Both the position numbers and the translations under genes were made by a program. From positions 1-9,597 of the forward strand of contig JAKIUO010000115.1 in the NCBI GenBank assembly GCA_021647535.1: a DNA stretch of 9,597 bases, given 5' to 3'. The DNA is from Hyphomicrobiaceae bacterium. GTDB taxonomy: Bacteria > Pseudomonadota > Alphaproteobacteria > Rhizobiales > JAKIUO01. Below, piece by piece: positions 1-5,398 of this stretch; the stretch's first letter is position 1; each line of letters opens with the position of its first letter. Below the pieces are notes generated by a model. It searched no databases and was not told where the DNA came from. It saw nothing but the letters and a program-made list of their open reading frames with translations.

Positions 1-868
1 TGCGCGCCGTAAAGCCGCTCATCAAGGCTGCCGGAGACAGGGCCAGACCGACAAAAGCCAGCAGGGAACTTGCCACCATCAGACCGGGCCAGGGCGCATT
101 GAGCGGGGCGGCAGGGGAGTGAAGAGCAAAAAAGGCTCCAGTTTTCAGATAGGGGGTGAACAACTGGTTTTGGTGCAGCTGACCAAATCTGTCGAGAAAA
201 CCAGACCAGTCACCAAGGGCGGAAAATGCCACAAACAGGGCCGCTGTCAGAGCCATGAATATCGCCAAACCAGCGAATGTCGCCAAGCTCAATATGGCCC
301 CCATGCCGCCATAGGCAGCCAGGATGAACAAGAGGGCACTCAGGGTGAACATGATGGTATGCGATATTTTTGAGTGGGCTCCAGAGACGGGACCTTGCTC
401 AAGAGACCCGAGCAGGCCTTGCAAGAGATCAAGCGACAGGCGCAGGGTCAAAATGGTCAGGCAACAGGCGATCAGGACGGCGACCAGCGTGACGATCCGG
501 GGCAGGCCGTTCGAGCGGTAATAATCCCCCAGTAGCTGGGCCGGGGTCAGCGGATTGAACAAAGTCGCAAGGTTCCAGGCGCGGCGCGCAAACAAGGCAC
601 TGGTAAGCGCCATGACAATGGTGCCAAAAGCCAGAAAGCCATAGGAAAAACCGCTGCGATAGAGCAATCCCATATGGGGCAGGACCATGATGCCAAGCAG
701 TGAAACCGTGCTGGTCGCCAGGGCAAAGCGCACTGTGGAGAGCTTTTTTCCCGCCAGAAAATATTCGTCCATATCATAGGAGAGGCGCTTGTGCCGGGCA
801 CTGACATGCACGAAAGCATATATCGCCAGAAGGCCTGGAACAAGCAGCCAGATCAGTGATTTGTCCAT
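1..868 (-). CDS. Sodium:solute symporter (SSS)-fold membrane protein, N-terminal part
   Basis: The frame opens at an ATG at 868 and stays open to the left edge, giving 289 residues with the C-terminus outside the window. The start is supported by AAAGAG five bases upstream. The protein is strongly hydrophobic: I see membrane segments near residues 4-24, 45-65, 72-94, 122-148, 168-190, 194-217 and 260-283. After the first segment comes DEYFLAGKKL (residues 34-43), matching the D-Y/F-FLAGR-L signature after TM1 of the SSS (PutP/vSGLT) family. TPAQLLGDYY (108-117) fits the family's 'TxPEYL' region before the next helix, and a Tyr-Gly-Gly turn at 186-188 fits the 'LGG' loop. The family's usual W-T-D-x-x-Q after that turn is not visible, so it is divergent. 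SSS proteins use sodium gradients to import small solutes, and some are sensor domains of histidine kinases; the missing C-terminus prevents a choice. Substrate unknown. It lies downstream of kdsD on the same strand, 204 bp away. Confidence 0.75.
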   Translation of the reverse strand, partial: MDKSLIWLLVPGLLAIYAFVHVSARHKRLSYDMDEYFLAGKKLSTVRFALATSTVSLLGIMVLPHMGLLYRSGFSYGFLAFGTIVMALTSALFARRAWNLATLFNPLTPAQLLGDYYRSNGLPRIVTLVAVLIACCLTILTLRLSLDLLQGLLGSLEQGPVSGAHSKISHTIMFTLSALLFILAAYGGMGAILSLATFAGLAIFMALTAALFVAFSALGDWSGFLDRFGQLHQNQLFTPYLKTGAFFALHSPAAPLNAPWPGLMVASSLLAFVGLALSPAALMSGFTAR

Positions 869-909
869 AGCAACTCTTTCCCAGTCATCCGCAATGATTA
901 TTTAAAGGC

Positions 910-939
910 AATATATTTCAATATGTTAGTTGAGGGCAA
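910..939 (-). promoter_or_regulatory. Candidate sigma70-type promoter of the SSS-fold gene
   Basis: On the minus strand TTGCCC (939-934) and TATATT (915-910) are separated by 18 bp, matching the -35 box in four of six positions and the -10 box in five of six. Transcription would start near 903, about 35 nt before the ATG at 868. The surrounding 895-990 stretch is clearly more AT-rich than the flanking genes. This is pattern matching only. Confidence 0.3.
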
Positions 940-1014
940 ATGAAATATTCGAAAACTCACAACTATTGGGTGCGAAATGCTCTTTTTTAAGGATGTTACG
1001 CGGAAACAGGCAAA

Positions 1015-1033
1015 CTGCCCTTGACAGGGGCAG
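1015..1033 (-). terminator. Possible weak terminator after kdsD
   Basis: CTGCCC (1015-1020) and GGGCAG (1028-1033) form a 6-bp GC-rich stem with a 7-nt loop, about 40 bp past the kdsD stop. On the minus strand the hairpin is followed only by TTTGCCTGTTT, not a full U-tract, so an intrinsic terminator is possible but weak. Confidence 0.3.
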
Positions 1034-1072
1034 CAGCTTTTAAGGGTGTTTTGGGAGGGCTGTGTGTGATGG

Positions 1073-2053
1073 TTAGGCGATTTTAGCGCGCAACAGATCA
1101 TGCAGGTGCAAAATGCCGACGGGCTTGTTGTCGTCAAGCACAAACAGCGTGGTGATATTGAGGCTATTGATGATTTCCAGCGCCTTGGCAGCCAGCATGT
1201 CCGGGGAGACGGTTTTGGGGCCGGTGGTCATGACATCGCGCGTTTTCATGTCGACAAGGTTTTTTGACATATGGCGACGCAAATCGCCGTCAGTGATGAT
1301 GCCCAGAAGGTCGCCTTGTTCGTCCGTTATGCCAAGACAGCCAAAGCTCTTTTCGCTCATCACCACTAAAGCTTCGCTCATTTGCAGATCGGGTCCAACC
1401 AGGGGCACCGCCTCTCCCTTGTGCATGAGTTCGCGCACATATTGCAAGGAGGCGCCAAGCGCCCCGCCGGGATGAAAAACCTTATAGTCTTTGGCGGTGA
1501 ACCCCTTGTTTTCCAGCAAGGCGATGGCCAGCGCATCGCCCATGGCAAGCTGCATGGTGGTGGAAGTGGTGGGGGCAAGGCCATGGGGACAGGCTTCATC
1601 GGCTTTTGGCAGGGTCAGCTTGACATCAGAAGCGCTTCCCAGAGCACTGTCATTGTTGGAAGTGATGGAGATCAGCGAGACATTGAAGCGTCTTGTATAA
1701 TTGATAAGAGCGGCGAGTTCAGCGCTTTCTCCCGACCAGGAGAGGCCAATGACAGCATCATTACCGGTGATCATACCCAGGTCACCATGCCCGGCTTCAG
1801 AAGGGTGCACAAAAAAAGCGGGGGTGCCGGTGGAGGCCAGGGTGGCGGCGATCTTGCGGCCGATATGGCCGCTTTTTCCCATACCAGAAACGATGACGCG
1901 GCCACCCTTCTTTTCGGCCCTTTCAATATGCTCAACCGCCTTGATGAATTCGTCGCCAAGCTCACCGGCAAGAGCCGAGACAATTGAGCTGATCCCTAAA
2001 TTTTCCAGTTCCAGCGTTTTTATGGCAGAGGCGAGCAGCTTTTCATCAGACAT
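1073..2053 (-). CDS. kdsD: Arabinose-5-phosphate isomerase (KdsD/KpsF family)
   Basis: A cytoplasmic enzyme converting D-ribulose 5-phosphate to D-arabinose 5-phosphate, the first committed step of Kdo synthesis for lipopolysaccharide. At 326 aa it is the normal full length (about 328 in E. coli). Residues about 35-180 are the SIS sugar-isomerase domain: GMGKSGHIGRK (57-67), HPSEAGHGDLGM (83-94), SWSGES (105-110), PTTSTT (161-166) and FHPGG (193-197). K60, H89, E112 and H194 align, one position shifted, with residues implicated in catalysis in the E. coli enzyme. Two CBS domains follow (about 208-265 and 272-326), with the TDGDLRR element at 254-260. The ATG at 2053 has only a weak GGA about 10 nt upstream, but the N-terminus matches the family. 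The gene stands alone, not beside kdsC/lptC/lptA within view, and is divergent from the outer-membrane protein gene across the structured region 2112-2379. Confidence 0.96.
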   Translation of the reverse strand: MSDEKLLASAIKTLELENLGISSIVSALAGELGDEFIKAVEHIERAEKKGGRVIVSGMGKSGHIGRKIAATLASTGTPAFFVHPSEAGHGDLGMITGNDAVIGLSWSGESAELAALINYTRRFNVSLISITSNNDSALGSASDVKLTLPKADEACPHGLAPTTSTTMQLAMGDALAIALLENKGFTAKDYKVFHPGGALGASLQYVRELMHKGEAVPLVGPDLQMSEALVVMSEKSFGCLGITDEQGDLLGIITDGDLRRHMSKNLVDMKTRDVMTTGPKTVSPDMLAAKALEIINSLNITTLFVLDDNKPVGILHLHDLLRAKIA

Positions 2054-2149
2054 TTGCGTGTGTTTCCATTGTGGCCAATTTCGCTTGGACCCTAAACGAT
2101 TTGCGCGTGCAATACCAGCCGCTCTTGATATTGACCCATTTCATGGGAT

Positions 2150-2237
2150 CATAGCGGCTCATATGGCTGGTAGATTGTGCGCAGCTCGATACCGTGTATC
2201 TTGCAAGCGCAAAATGCTAGCCAGATGTGCCGCTATG
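2150..2237. repeat. Internal 88-nt imperfect hairpin of the 2112-2379 element
   Basis: The 19-nt arms 2150-2168 and 2219-2237 pair with two mismatches. The pairing resumes toward the tip, where GATAC (2188-2192) and GTATC (2196-2200) close a 3-nt loop. Between them ATTGTGCGC faces GCGCAAAAT with one mismatch. The two halves (43 and 42 nt) are near-complementary along their whole length, so it forms a rod on either strand. Confidence 0.75.
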
Positions 2238-2240
2238 CCC

Positions 2241-2264
2241 CACCCGAAGGGCCGGGTGCTTTTT
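2241..2264 (+). terminator. Terminator-like hairpin inside the element
   Basis: CACCCG (2241-2246) and CGGGTG (2253-2258) form a GC-rich 6-bp stem with a 6-nt loop, followed by C and five Ts (2260-2264) on the plus strand. It has the form of a short intrinsic terminator. No gene lies upstream on the plus strand, so it would end a transcript initiated within or just left of the element. It overlaps the left arm of stem 2254-2344, so the two cannot form together. Confidence 0.4.
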
Positions 2265-2344
2265 ACCAGCAGCAACAAATTGCTCGGCTAATGGTACCCG
2301 TACTACGTCGCCTCGCACTCTATCACTGCTGGTAAAAATCACTC
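2254..2344 (+). repeat. Second internal stem, competing with the terminator-like hairpin
   Basis: TTTTTACCAGCAG (2260-2272) is the exact reverse complement of CTGCTGGTAAAAA (2326-2338). Beyond one C/T mismatch the pairing continues outward for five more pairs (2254-2258 with 2340-2344, one of them G-U). The enclosed 2273-2325 contains a small AGCAA/TTGCT hairpin. The T-run of the upstream hairpin is sequestered in this stem, an arrangement seen in attenuators, though it may simply follow from the element's symmetry. Confidence 0.6.
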
Positions 2345-2373
2345 CGGTGAAATGGGTCAATATCAAGGGCGGC

Positions 2374-2382
2374 TGGTATAAT
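2374..2382 (+). promoter_or_regulatory. Extended -10 promoter for the beta-barrel gene
   Basis: TGGTATAAT is an exact TGn extended -10 with a perfect TATAAT (2377-2382) at the right boundary of the element, 79 bp upstream of the ATG at 2462. The -35 position (2354-2359, GGGTCA) matches poorly, as is usual for extended -10 promoters. Most of the promoter lies in the right arm of the inverted repeat. The matching minus-strand position in the left arm reads TGGTATTGC and points toward kdsD, but its -10 is much weaker. Confidence 0.5.
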
Positions 2383-2461
2383 ACACCCCGAAAAGATTTG
2401 TTTCGATGTGAAACGGGCGGAAACCTGATTTTAACCAGTTGAATTTAAGCTTGGAGACTTA

Positions 2462-4066
2462 ATGTGCAGTGATTTTTCCTGTGTTTTGTTGCGGGTGGAG
2501 GTTGTGTTGGGTTTTATCAGTCAAAAATATGCGAAGTTTTTACGGTTTGGTGTGCTTCAGGCGACCCTGTTGTTTTTTGTCGTGCCCGCTGTTCAGGCCC
2601 AAAATGGCGAAATGGTGGAGGCTGATGGTACGCTGGTCCCCGATTTTGAACGCGCGGATCGCCAGAATGAGGAGGGCGCTTATGCCGAACAATGGGCAAA
2701 GCCGTCCGGGCCGTTAGAGCCACAAGACCCCCTCAATGAAGCCTATGAGCGTCAAAGTTCACAAGCACTGGATGGACGAGATAGCGCCCGCATGAAGGAG
2801 AGGGGCAACGATCTGCTGCCGTCTCCTCTTGATGAAGTCCCGCGTGATTTTCGCGATGACGAATTTGTTTACAGGCTGGCTCGTGAGGCGCAAAGACAGA
2901 GCCAACAGCATAATAGAGGCTGGCGCGGGCGCGATGAGAACGCTTTTGAGCAGATTGGTATCACAGCTGGCAGCTTTGTTTTTTATCCCGAAATCTATTC
3001 AAAGCTGATTACCAGCAATAATTTGTTCGCGACGAAGGGCAATGAAAAATCTGATTTTGGCACACAGATCACGCCGACCTTCCGCTTGCGCTCGGACTGG
3101 AATAATCATCAGCTGGAGTTTTTAGCCACTAGTCGTCATCGGCGCTGGCGTAATTTTGCCAGTGAAAACACTGATGAGTTTGAACTACGGATGCGCGGGC
3201 GCCTTGATATTACGCGGCGCACCAATCTGGAAGGTGGGCTGCGCTATGAGCAAACTTTTGAAGGGCGTGGTTCCAATGAGCTGCCAGATGCAGCTTCAAG
3301 CCCCTCCAAAACTCATAAGACAGAACTGTTTGGACAAATTAATCACCGTTTCAATCGTCTGGGTTTTCGTTTGCGCGGCCAGTTGAACCAAAATGAGTTT
3401 GACAATGTTGTCTTGAATAGCGGCGCTATTTTAAACAATCACCAGCGCGACTATGACGAACATCTGGCTGCCTTGCGTATCAGTTACGCGTTTTCACCGC
3501 GCCTCTTCGTGTTTGCAGATGGTGAACTTGGCCAGCGCATTTTTGATGAACGAACAGACGGCAATGGTTTTGTGCAAGGCAGTGAAAGCTGGTTGTGGGC
3601 GATTGGTACGCGCCTTGAGTTCTCGCCCAGCCTCAGCCTGTCAGGGCGCTTTGGCTATACGCGCATTGACCCGGATGAGGCCACTTATGGGGAATTGGAC
3701 GGGGTGATTTATGATGCCAGTCTGATATGGTTGCCAACCAGCCTCTCGACGCTGACTTTAAATGGCAAAACGGAGTTTGCAGAAACAACGCAAAGCGGCT
3801 CACCCGGTTCGCTGAACAGGTCGCTATCTGTGGCGTTTGATCACTCCTGGACGCATCGTTTTTCGACGAATGTGCTGAGCGAATATGAAGTGCGTGACTA
3901 TGCAGGCATCAGCCAGATTGACAGGACACTGACATTTGGTGTTGGCGCGCAATATCTGCTCTCGCGTTCATGGGCGCTTGATACGGGGTATGAACATACG
4001 CTGGTCGAGGGCGCAAATAGCTATCGCGAAGATGTGTTTTATCTCGGTCTGAAATGGCAGCGCTGA
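2462..4066 (+). CDS. Secreted outer-membrane beta-barrel protein (porin-2-like)
   Basis: A 534-aa protein with an export signal: hydrophobic core at residues 31-43 and a likely signal peptidase site after V-Q-A (44-46). Residues about 47-150 are charged, polar and probably periplasmic or flexible. From about 150 to the end alternate short strands rich in aromatic and Arg/Asp/Glu residues (for example FRLRSDW, FELRMRGRL, LEGGLRYE, FRLRGQL, FVFADGEL), typical of a large beta-barrel. The C-terminus ends FYLGLKWQR, a final amphipathic strand with an aromatic near the end. It resembles the putative beta-barrel porin 2 (BBP2_2) type often found with exopolysaccharide loci; that assignment is by pattern, not search. 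The ATG at 2462 has GGAGA four bases upstream, but a TTG at 2507 preceded by GGAGG would give a more ordinary 32-residue signal peptide. It is convergent with galU. The cargo or partner is unknown. Confidence 0.8.
   Translation: MCSDFSCVLLRVEVVLGFISQKYAKFLRFGVLQATLLFFVVPAVQAQNGEMVEADGTLVPDFERADRQNEEGAYAEQWAKPSGPLEPQDPLNEAYERQSSQALDGRDSARMKERGNDLLPSPLDEVPRDFRDDEFVYRLAREAQRQSQQHNRGWRGRDENAFEQIGITAGSFVFYPEIYSKLITSNNLFATKGNEKSDFGTQITPTFRLRSDWNNHQLEFLATSRHRRWRNFASENTDEFELRMRGRLDITRRTNLEGGLRYEQTFEGRGSNELPDAASSPSKTHKTELFGQINHRFNRLGFRLRGQLNQNEFDNVVLNSGAILNNHQRDYDEHLAALRISYAFSPRLFVFADGELGQRIFDERTDGNGFVQGSESWLWAIGTRLEFSPSLSLSGRFGYTRIDPDEATYGELDGVIYDASLIWLPTSLSTLTLNGKTEFAETTQSGSPGSLNRSLSVAFDHSWTHRFSTNVLSEYEVRDYAGISQIDRTLTFGVGAQYLLSRSWALDTGYEHTLVEGANSYREDVFYLGLKWQR
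2497..2501 (+). promoter_or_regulatory. Shine-Dalgarno-like GGAGG supporting an alternative start
   Basis: GGAGG lies five bases before an in-frame TTG at 2507. Starting there gives a 519-aa protein whose leader has a Lys/Arg n-region, hydrophobic core and A-x-A-like site in a usual 32 residues. Starting at ATG 2462 gives a long 46-residue leader with two Cys. Both starts have usable ribosome sites. Confidence 0.4.
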
Positions 4067-4113
4067 TTTGCGGCGCAATCGGGCTGCCGCCCATTATCCG
4101 CTTTCTGGCCCGC

Positions 4114-4149
4114 TTGGGGGAAAGTTTTCCCCCAAACCCCTTTCTTTTT
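4114..4149 (+). terminator. Probable terminator of the beta-barrel gene
   Basis: A 10-bp perfect stem (4114-4135) with a tight centre is followed by a pyrimidine/T-rich tract ending CTTTCTTTTT (4140-4149), 48 bp after the stop codon. The T-tract is offset by a few bases from the stem, so efficiency is uncertain. Confidence 0.45.
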
Positions 4150-4170
4150 GAAATTTAGAAAAGGGTGGGT

Positions 4171-4189
4171 TTGGGAGGTCTCCTCCCAA
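4171..4189 (-). terminator. Possible terminator of galU
   Basis: The 8-bp stem TTGGGAGG/CCTCCCAA reads the same on the minus strand, where it is followed by ACCCACCCTTTTCT. It lies about 120 bp past the galU stop. The tract is only moderately U-rich. Confidence 0.35.
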
Positions 4190-4306
4190 CGGGGTTCGGG
4201 GCTGGCCCCGTCGCGAAGCGAGGTTGCGCGAGAATTGAATGGCCCTGAGAGGTTTCCTCCCGGCGGGAGACAGGGCAGGCCTCGTTTGTGAAGCAAGGGG
4301 GCTGCT

Positions 4307-5209
4307 TTATTCCGCCGCCTGACTGGTCAGGTTATCGAGCAAGTTACGTAATTCTTTGGCGAAATCATTTCGAAGATCCGGGCTGGCCAGAGCAAAGGCC
4401 ACATTGGCGGTTAAAAAGCCGACGCGCGAACCACAATCAAAGCTCATACCATTATGTTTGACAGCGTGAAAATCCTGCATTTCCATCAGGCTGTGCATGG
4501 CATCGGTGAGCTGGATTTCGTTGCCTGCGCCCTTGCGTTGGTCTTTGAGGATGGAGAAAATTTCGGGCTGCAGAATATAGCGTCCCATAATCATGAGGTT
4601 TGAAGGTGCGGTTCCAAGAGGCGGTTTTTCCACCATGCCAGTAATGGGCCAGCAATTTTCTGCGCCCTTTTTTATGCTGACAATACCATATTGATCGGTT
4701 TCACTATCAGCAACTTCTTCGACGCCAATTATATTGCCGCCCTTTTCATTATAGTTGTTAATCATCTGTTTGAGACAGCTGTCGCCGGGGGACTGGGTGA
4801 GCATGTCGGGCAGTAACAGGGCAAAGGGTTCATTGCCGACCAGCTCGCGGGCGCACCATACGGCGTGACCAAGGCCAAGCGGTTCTTGTTGGCGGGTGAA
4901 GCTGGTTTGTCCAGGGCCGGGCAATAGATCGTTAAGCTGTTTGATGACATCGTGCTTGCCCTTTTTTTCAAGAATCATTTCGAGTTCGGCCTGGCGGTCA
5001 AAATGATCTTCGATGACGCCCTTGTTGCGTCCCGTGACAAAGATAAAATGTTCGATACCGGCTTCTCGCGCCTCATCGACAACACGTTGGATAATGGGCC
5101 GGTCAACAATGGTCAGCATTTCTTTGGGCATGGCTTTGGTGGCGGGCAAAAAACGTGTGCCAAGACCAGCGACGGGGAAAATGGCTTTGCGTATGGGTTT
5201 ATGTGTCAC
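4307..5209 (-). CDS. galU: UTP-glucose-1-phosphate uridylyltransferase
   Basis: A cytoplasmic enzyme forming UDP-glucose and pyrophosphate from UTP and glucose 1-phosphate, the donor for LPS core, exopolysaccharide and glucan synthesis. From the GTG at 5209 it is 300 aa, the usual GalU length. Residue numbers here count from that start. The nucleotidyltransferase signature FPVAGLGTRFLPATKAMPKE is at about 11-30, with G-x-G-T-R and the P-K pair. Further family landmarks are GLGHAVWCA (near 112-120), LLPDM (131-135), MVEKPP (about 192-197), GNEIQLTDA (about 229-237) and FDCGSRVGFL (about 258-267). The start was chosen because AGGA (5220-5217) sits seven bases upstream. The frame stays open to another GTG at 5257, which has no ribosome site and would add 16 residues unlike the family. 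It appears monocistronic, convergent with the barrel gene and downstream of the 704-aa membrane protein. Confidence 0.95.
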   Translation of the reverse strand: MTHKPIRKAIFPVAGLGTRFLPATKAMPKEMLTIVDRPIIQRVVDEAREAGIEHFIFVTGRNKGVIEDHFDRQAELEMILEKKGKHDVIKQLNDLLPGPGQTSFTRQQEPLGLGHAVWCARELVGNEPFALLLPDMLTQSPGDSCLKQMINNYNEKGGNIIGVEEVADSETDQYGIVSIKKGAENCWPITGMVEKPPLGTAPSNLMIMGRYILQPEIFSILKDQRKGAGNEIQLTDAMHSLMEMQDFHAVKHNGMSFDCGSRVGFLTANVAFALASPDLRNDFAKELRNLLDNLTSQAAE

Positions 5210-5216
5210 GGTAATA

Positions 5217-5220
5217 TCCT
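5217..5220 (-). promoter_or_regulatory. Ribosome binding site fixing the galU start
   Basis: AGGA on the minus strand, seven bases before GTG 5209. It favours the 300-aa product, whose first residues (V/M-THKPIRKAIFPVAG) match the usual GalU N-terminus, over the upstream GTG at 5257. Confidence 0.6.
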
Positions 5221-5346
5221 GATATTCATTTTTTTCTAATCTGTAGCCAGCGGCCACAAGCGATTTGGCTGCTGACGGGTGAACCTTTTTGATCGGACAA
5301 CGGTTTTTCGCAAGCTTTGTCAGATCTTTGAGAGTTTTGGGTATGC

Positions 5347-5382
5347 CTTAAATAATTTTTTATATAAAAATATATAATTAAG
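5347..5382. other. AT-rich near-palindrome upstream of galU
   Basis: Thirty-four of 36 bases are A or T, bounded by CTTAA and TTAAG; 13 of 18 symmetric pairs are complementary. It lies in the 189-bp gap between the stop of the 704-aa gene and the galU start. It could be an upstream promoter element for galU, an easily melted or curved region, or a protein site. I could not assign a convincing -35/-10 pair for galU. Confidence 0.35.
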
Positions 5383-5398
5383 AGGTCTGTAAATCAAA

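Larger units (their letters stand above)
2112..2379. repeat. 268-bp nested inverted-repeat element (MITE-like or structured RNA)
   Basis: This gene-free element fills most of the 408-bp space between kdsD and the beta-barrel gene. Its ends, 2112-2143 and 2348-2379, are reverse complements over 32 bp with one difference (T2123 against G2368), which would be a G-U wobble in a plus-strand RNA. Inside are two more inverted repeats: 2150-2237 and 2254-2344. Together they draw a closed three-way junction with few unpaired bases: linkers 2144-2149, 2238-2253 and 2345-2347. The outer repeat is bordered by TA on each side of CCAGCC...GGCTGG, compatible with, but not proof of, a TA target duplication of IS630/Tc1-mariner type. 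TACCAGC/GCTGGTA-like words recur at the ends and at the internal stems. No meaningful protein is encoded. I do not recognise it as a named Rfam or repeat family. Confidence 0.8.
4114..4276. repeat. Run of consecutive palindromes between convergent genes
   Basis: At least four palindromes follow each other: TTGGGGGAAA/TTTCCCCCAA with a 2-bp centre (4114-4135), TTGGGAGG/CCTCCCAA with a 3-bp centre (4171-4189), CGGGGC/GCCCCG (4197-4210), and GCCCTG/CAGGGC (4242-4276) enclosing CTCCC/GGGAG. AAACCC (4134-4139) and GGGTTT (4167-4172) form an alternative stem bridging the first two. The style, with G/C-run palindromes separated by short linkers, resembles dispersed intergenic palindromic repeats of alphaproteobacterial genomes. 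The run occupies most of the 240-bp spacer between the barrel gene and galU, where it can stop transcription from both sides. Confidence 0.65.

Noticed and set aside
119..521. Two overlapping plus-strand open frames near the left edge
   Set aside because: They are antisense to the SSS-fold gene, whose frame gives clear membrane helices and a family signature. Their own products are charged, low-information sequences.
1382..1987. 201-codon plus-strand open frame
   Set aside because: It lies wholly opposite kdsD, whose motifs are unmistakable, and its Gly/Ala-rich product resembles no known protein. It is an antisense shadow.
2112..2379. Reading the element as 6S RNA or tmRNA
   Set aside because: 6S RNA is a single long rod with a central bubble, and tmRNA has a tRNA-like end and a tag frame. 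This sequence has a three-branched shape and none of those motifs.
2400..2414. Small GTTTC/GAAAC hairpin in the barrel gene leader
   Set aside because: A 5-bp, AT-containing stem with no T-tract is within chance expectation and has no evident role.
2227..2442. 71-codon plus-strand open frame in the kdsD upstream region
   Set aside because: It runs through the inverted-repeat structures and the promoter, has no ribosome site and no recognisable protein features.
2432..2449. Possible CtrA-type site, TTAA ... TTAA upstream of the barrel gene
   Set aside because: The two TTAA halves are separated by 10 bases rather than the 7 of the CtrA consensus.
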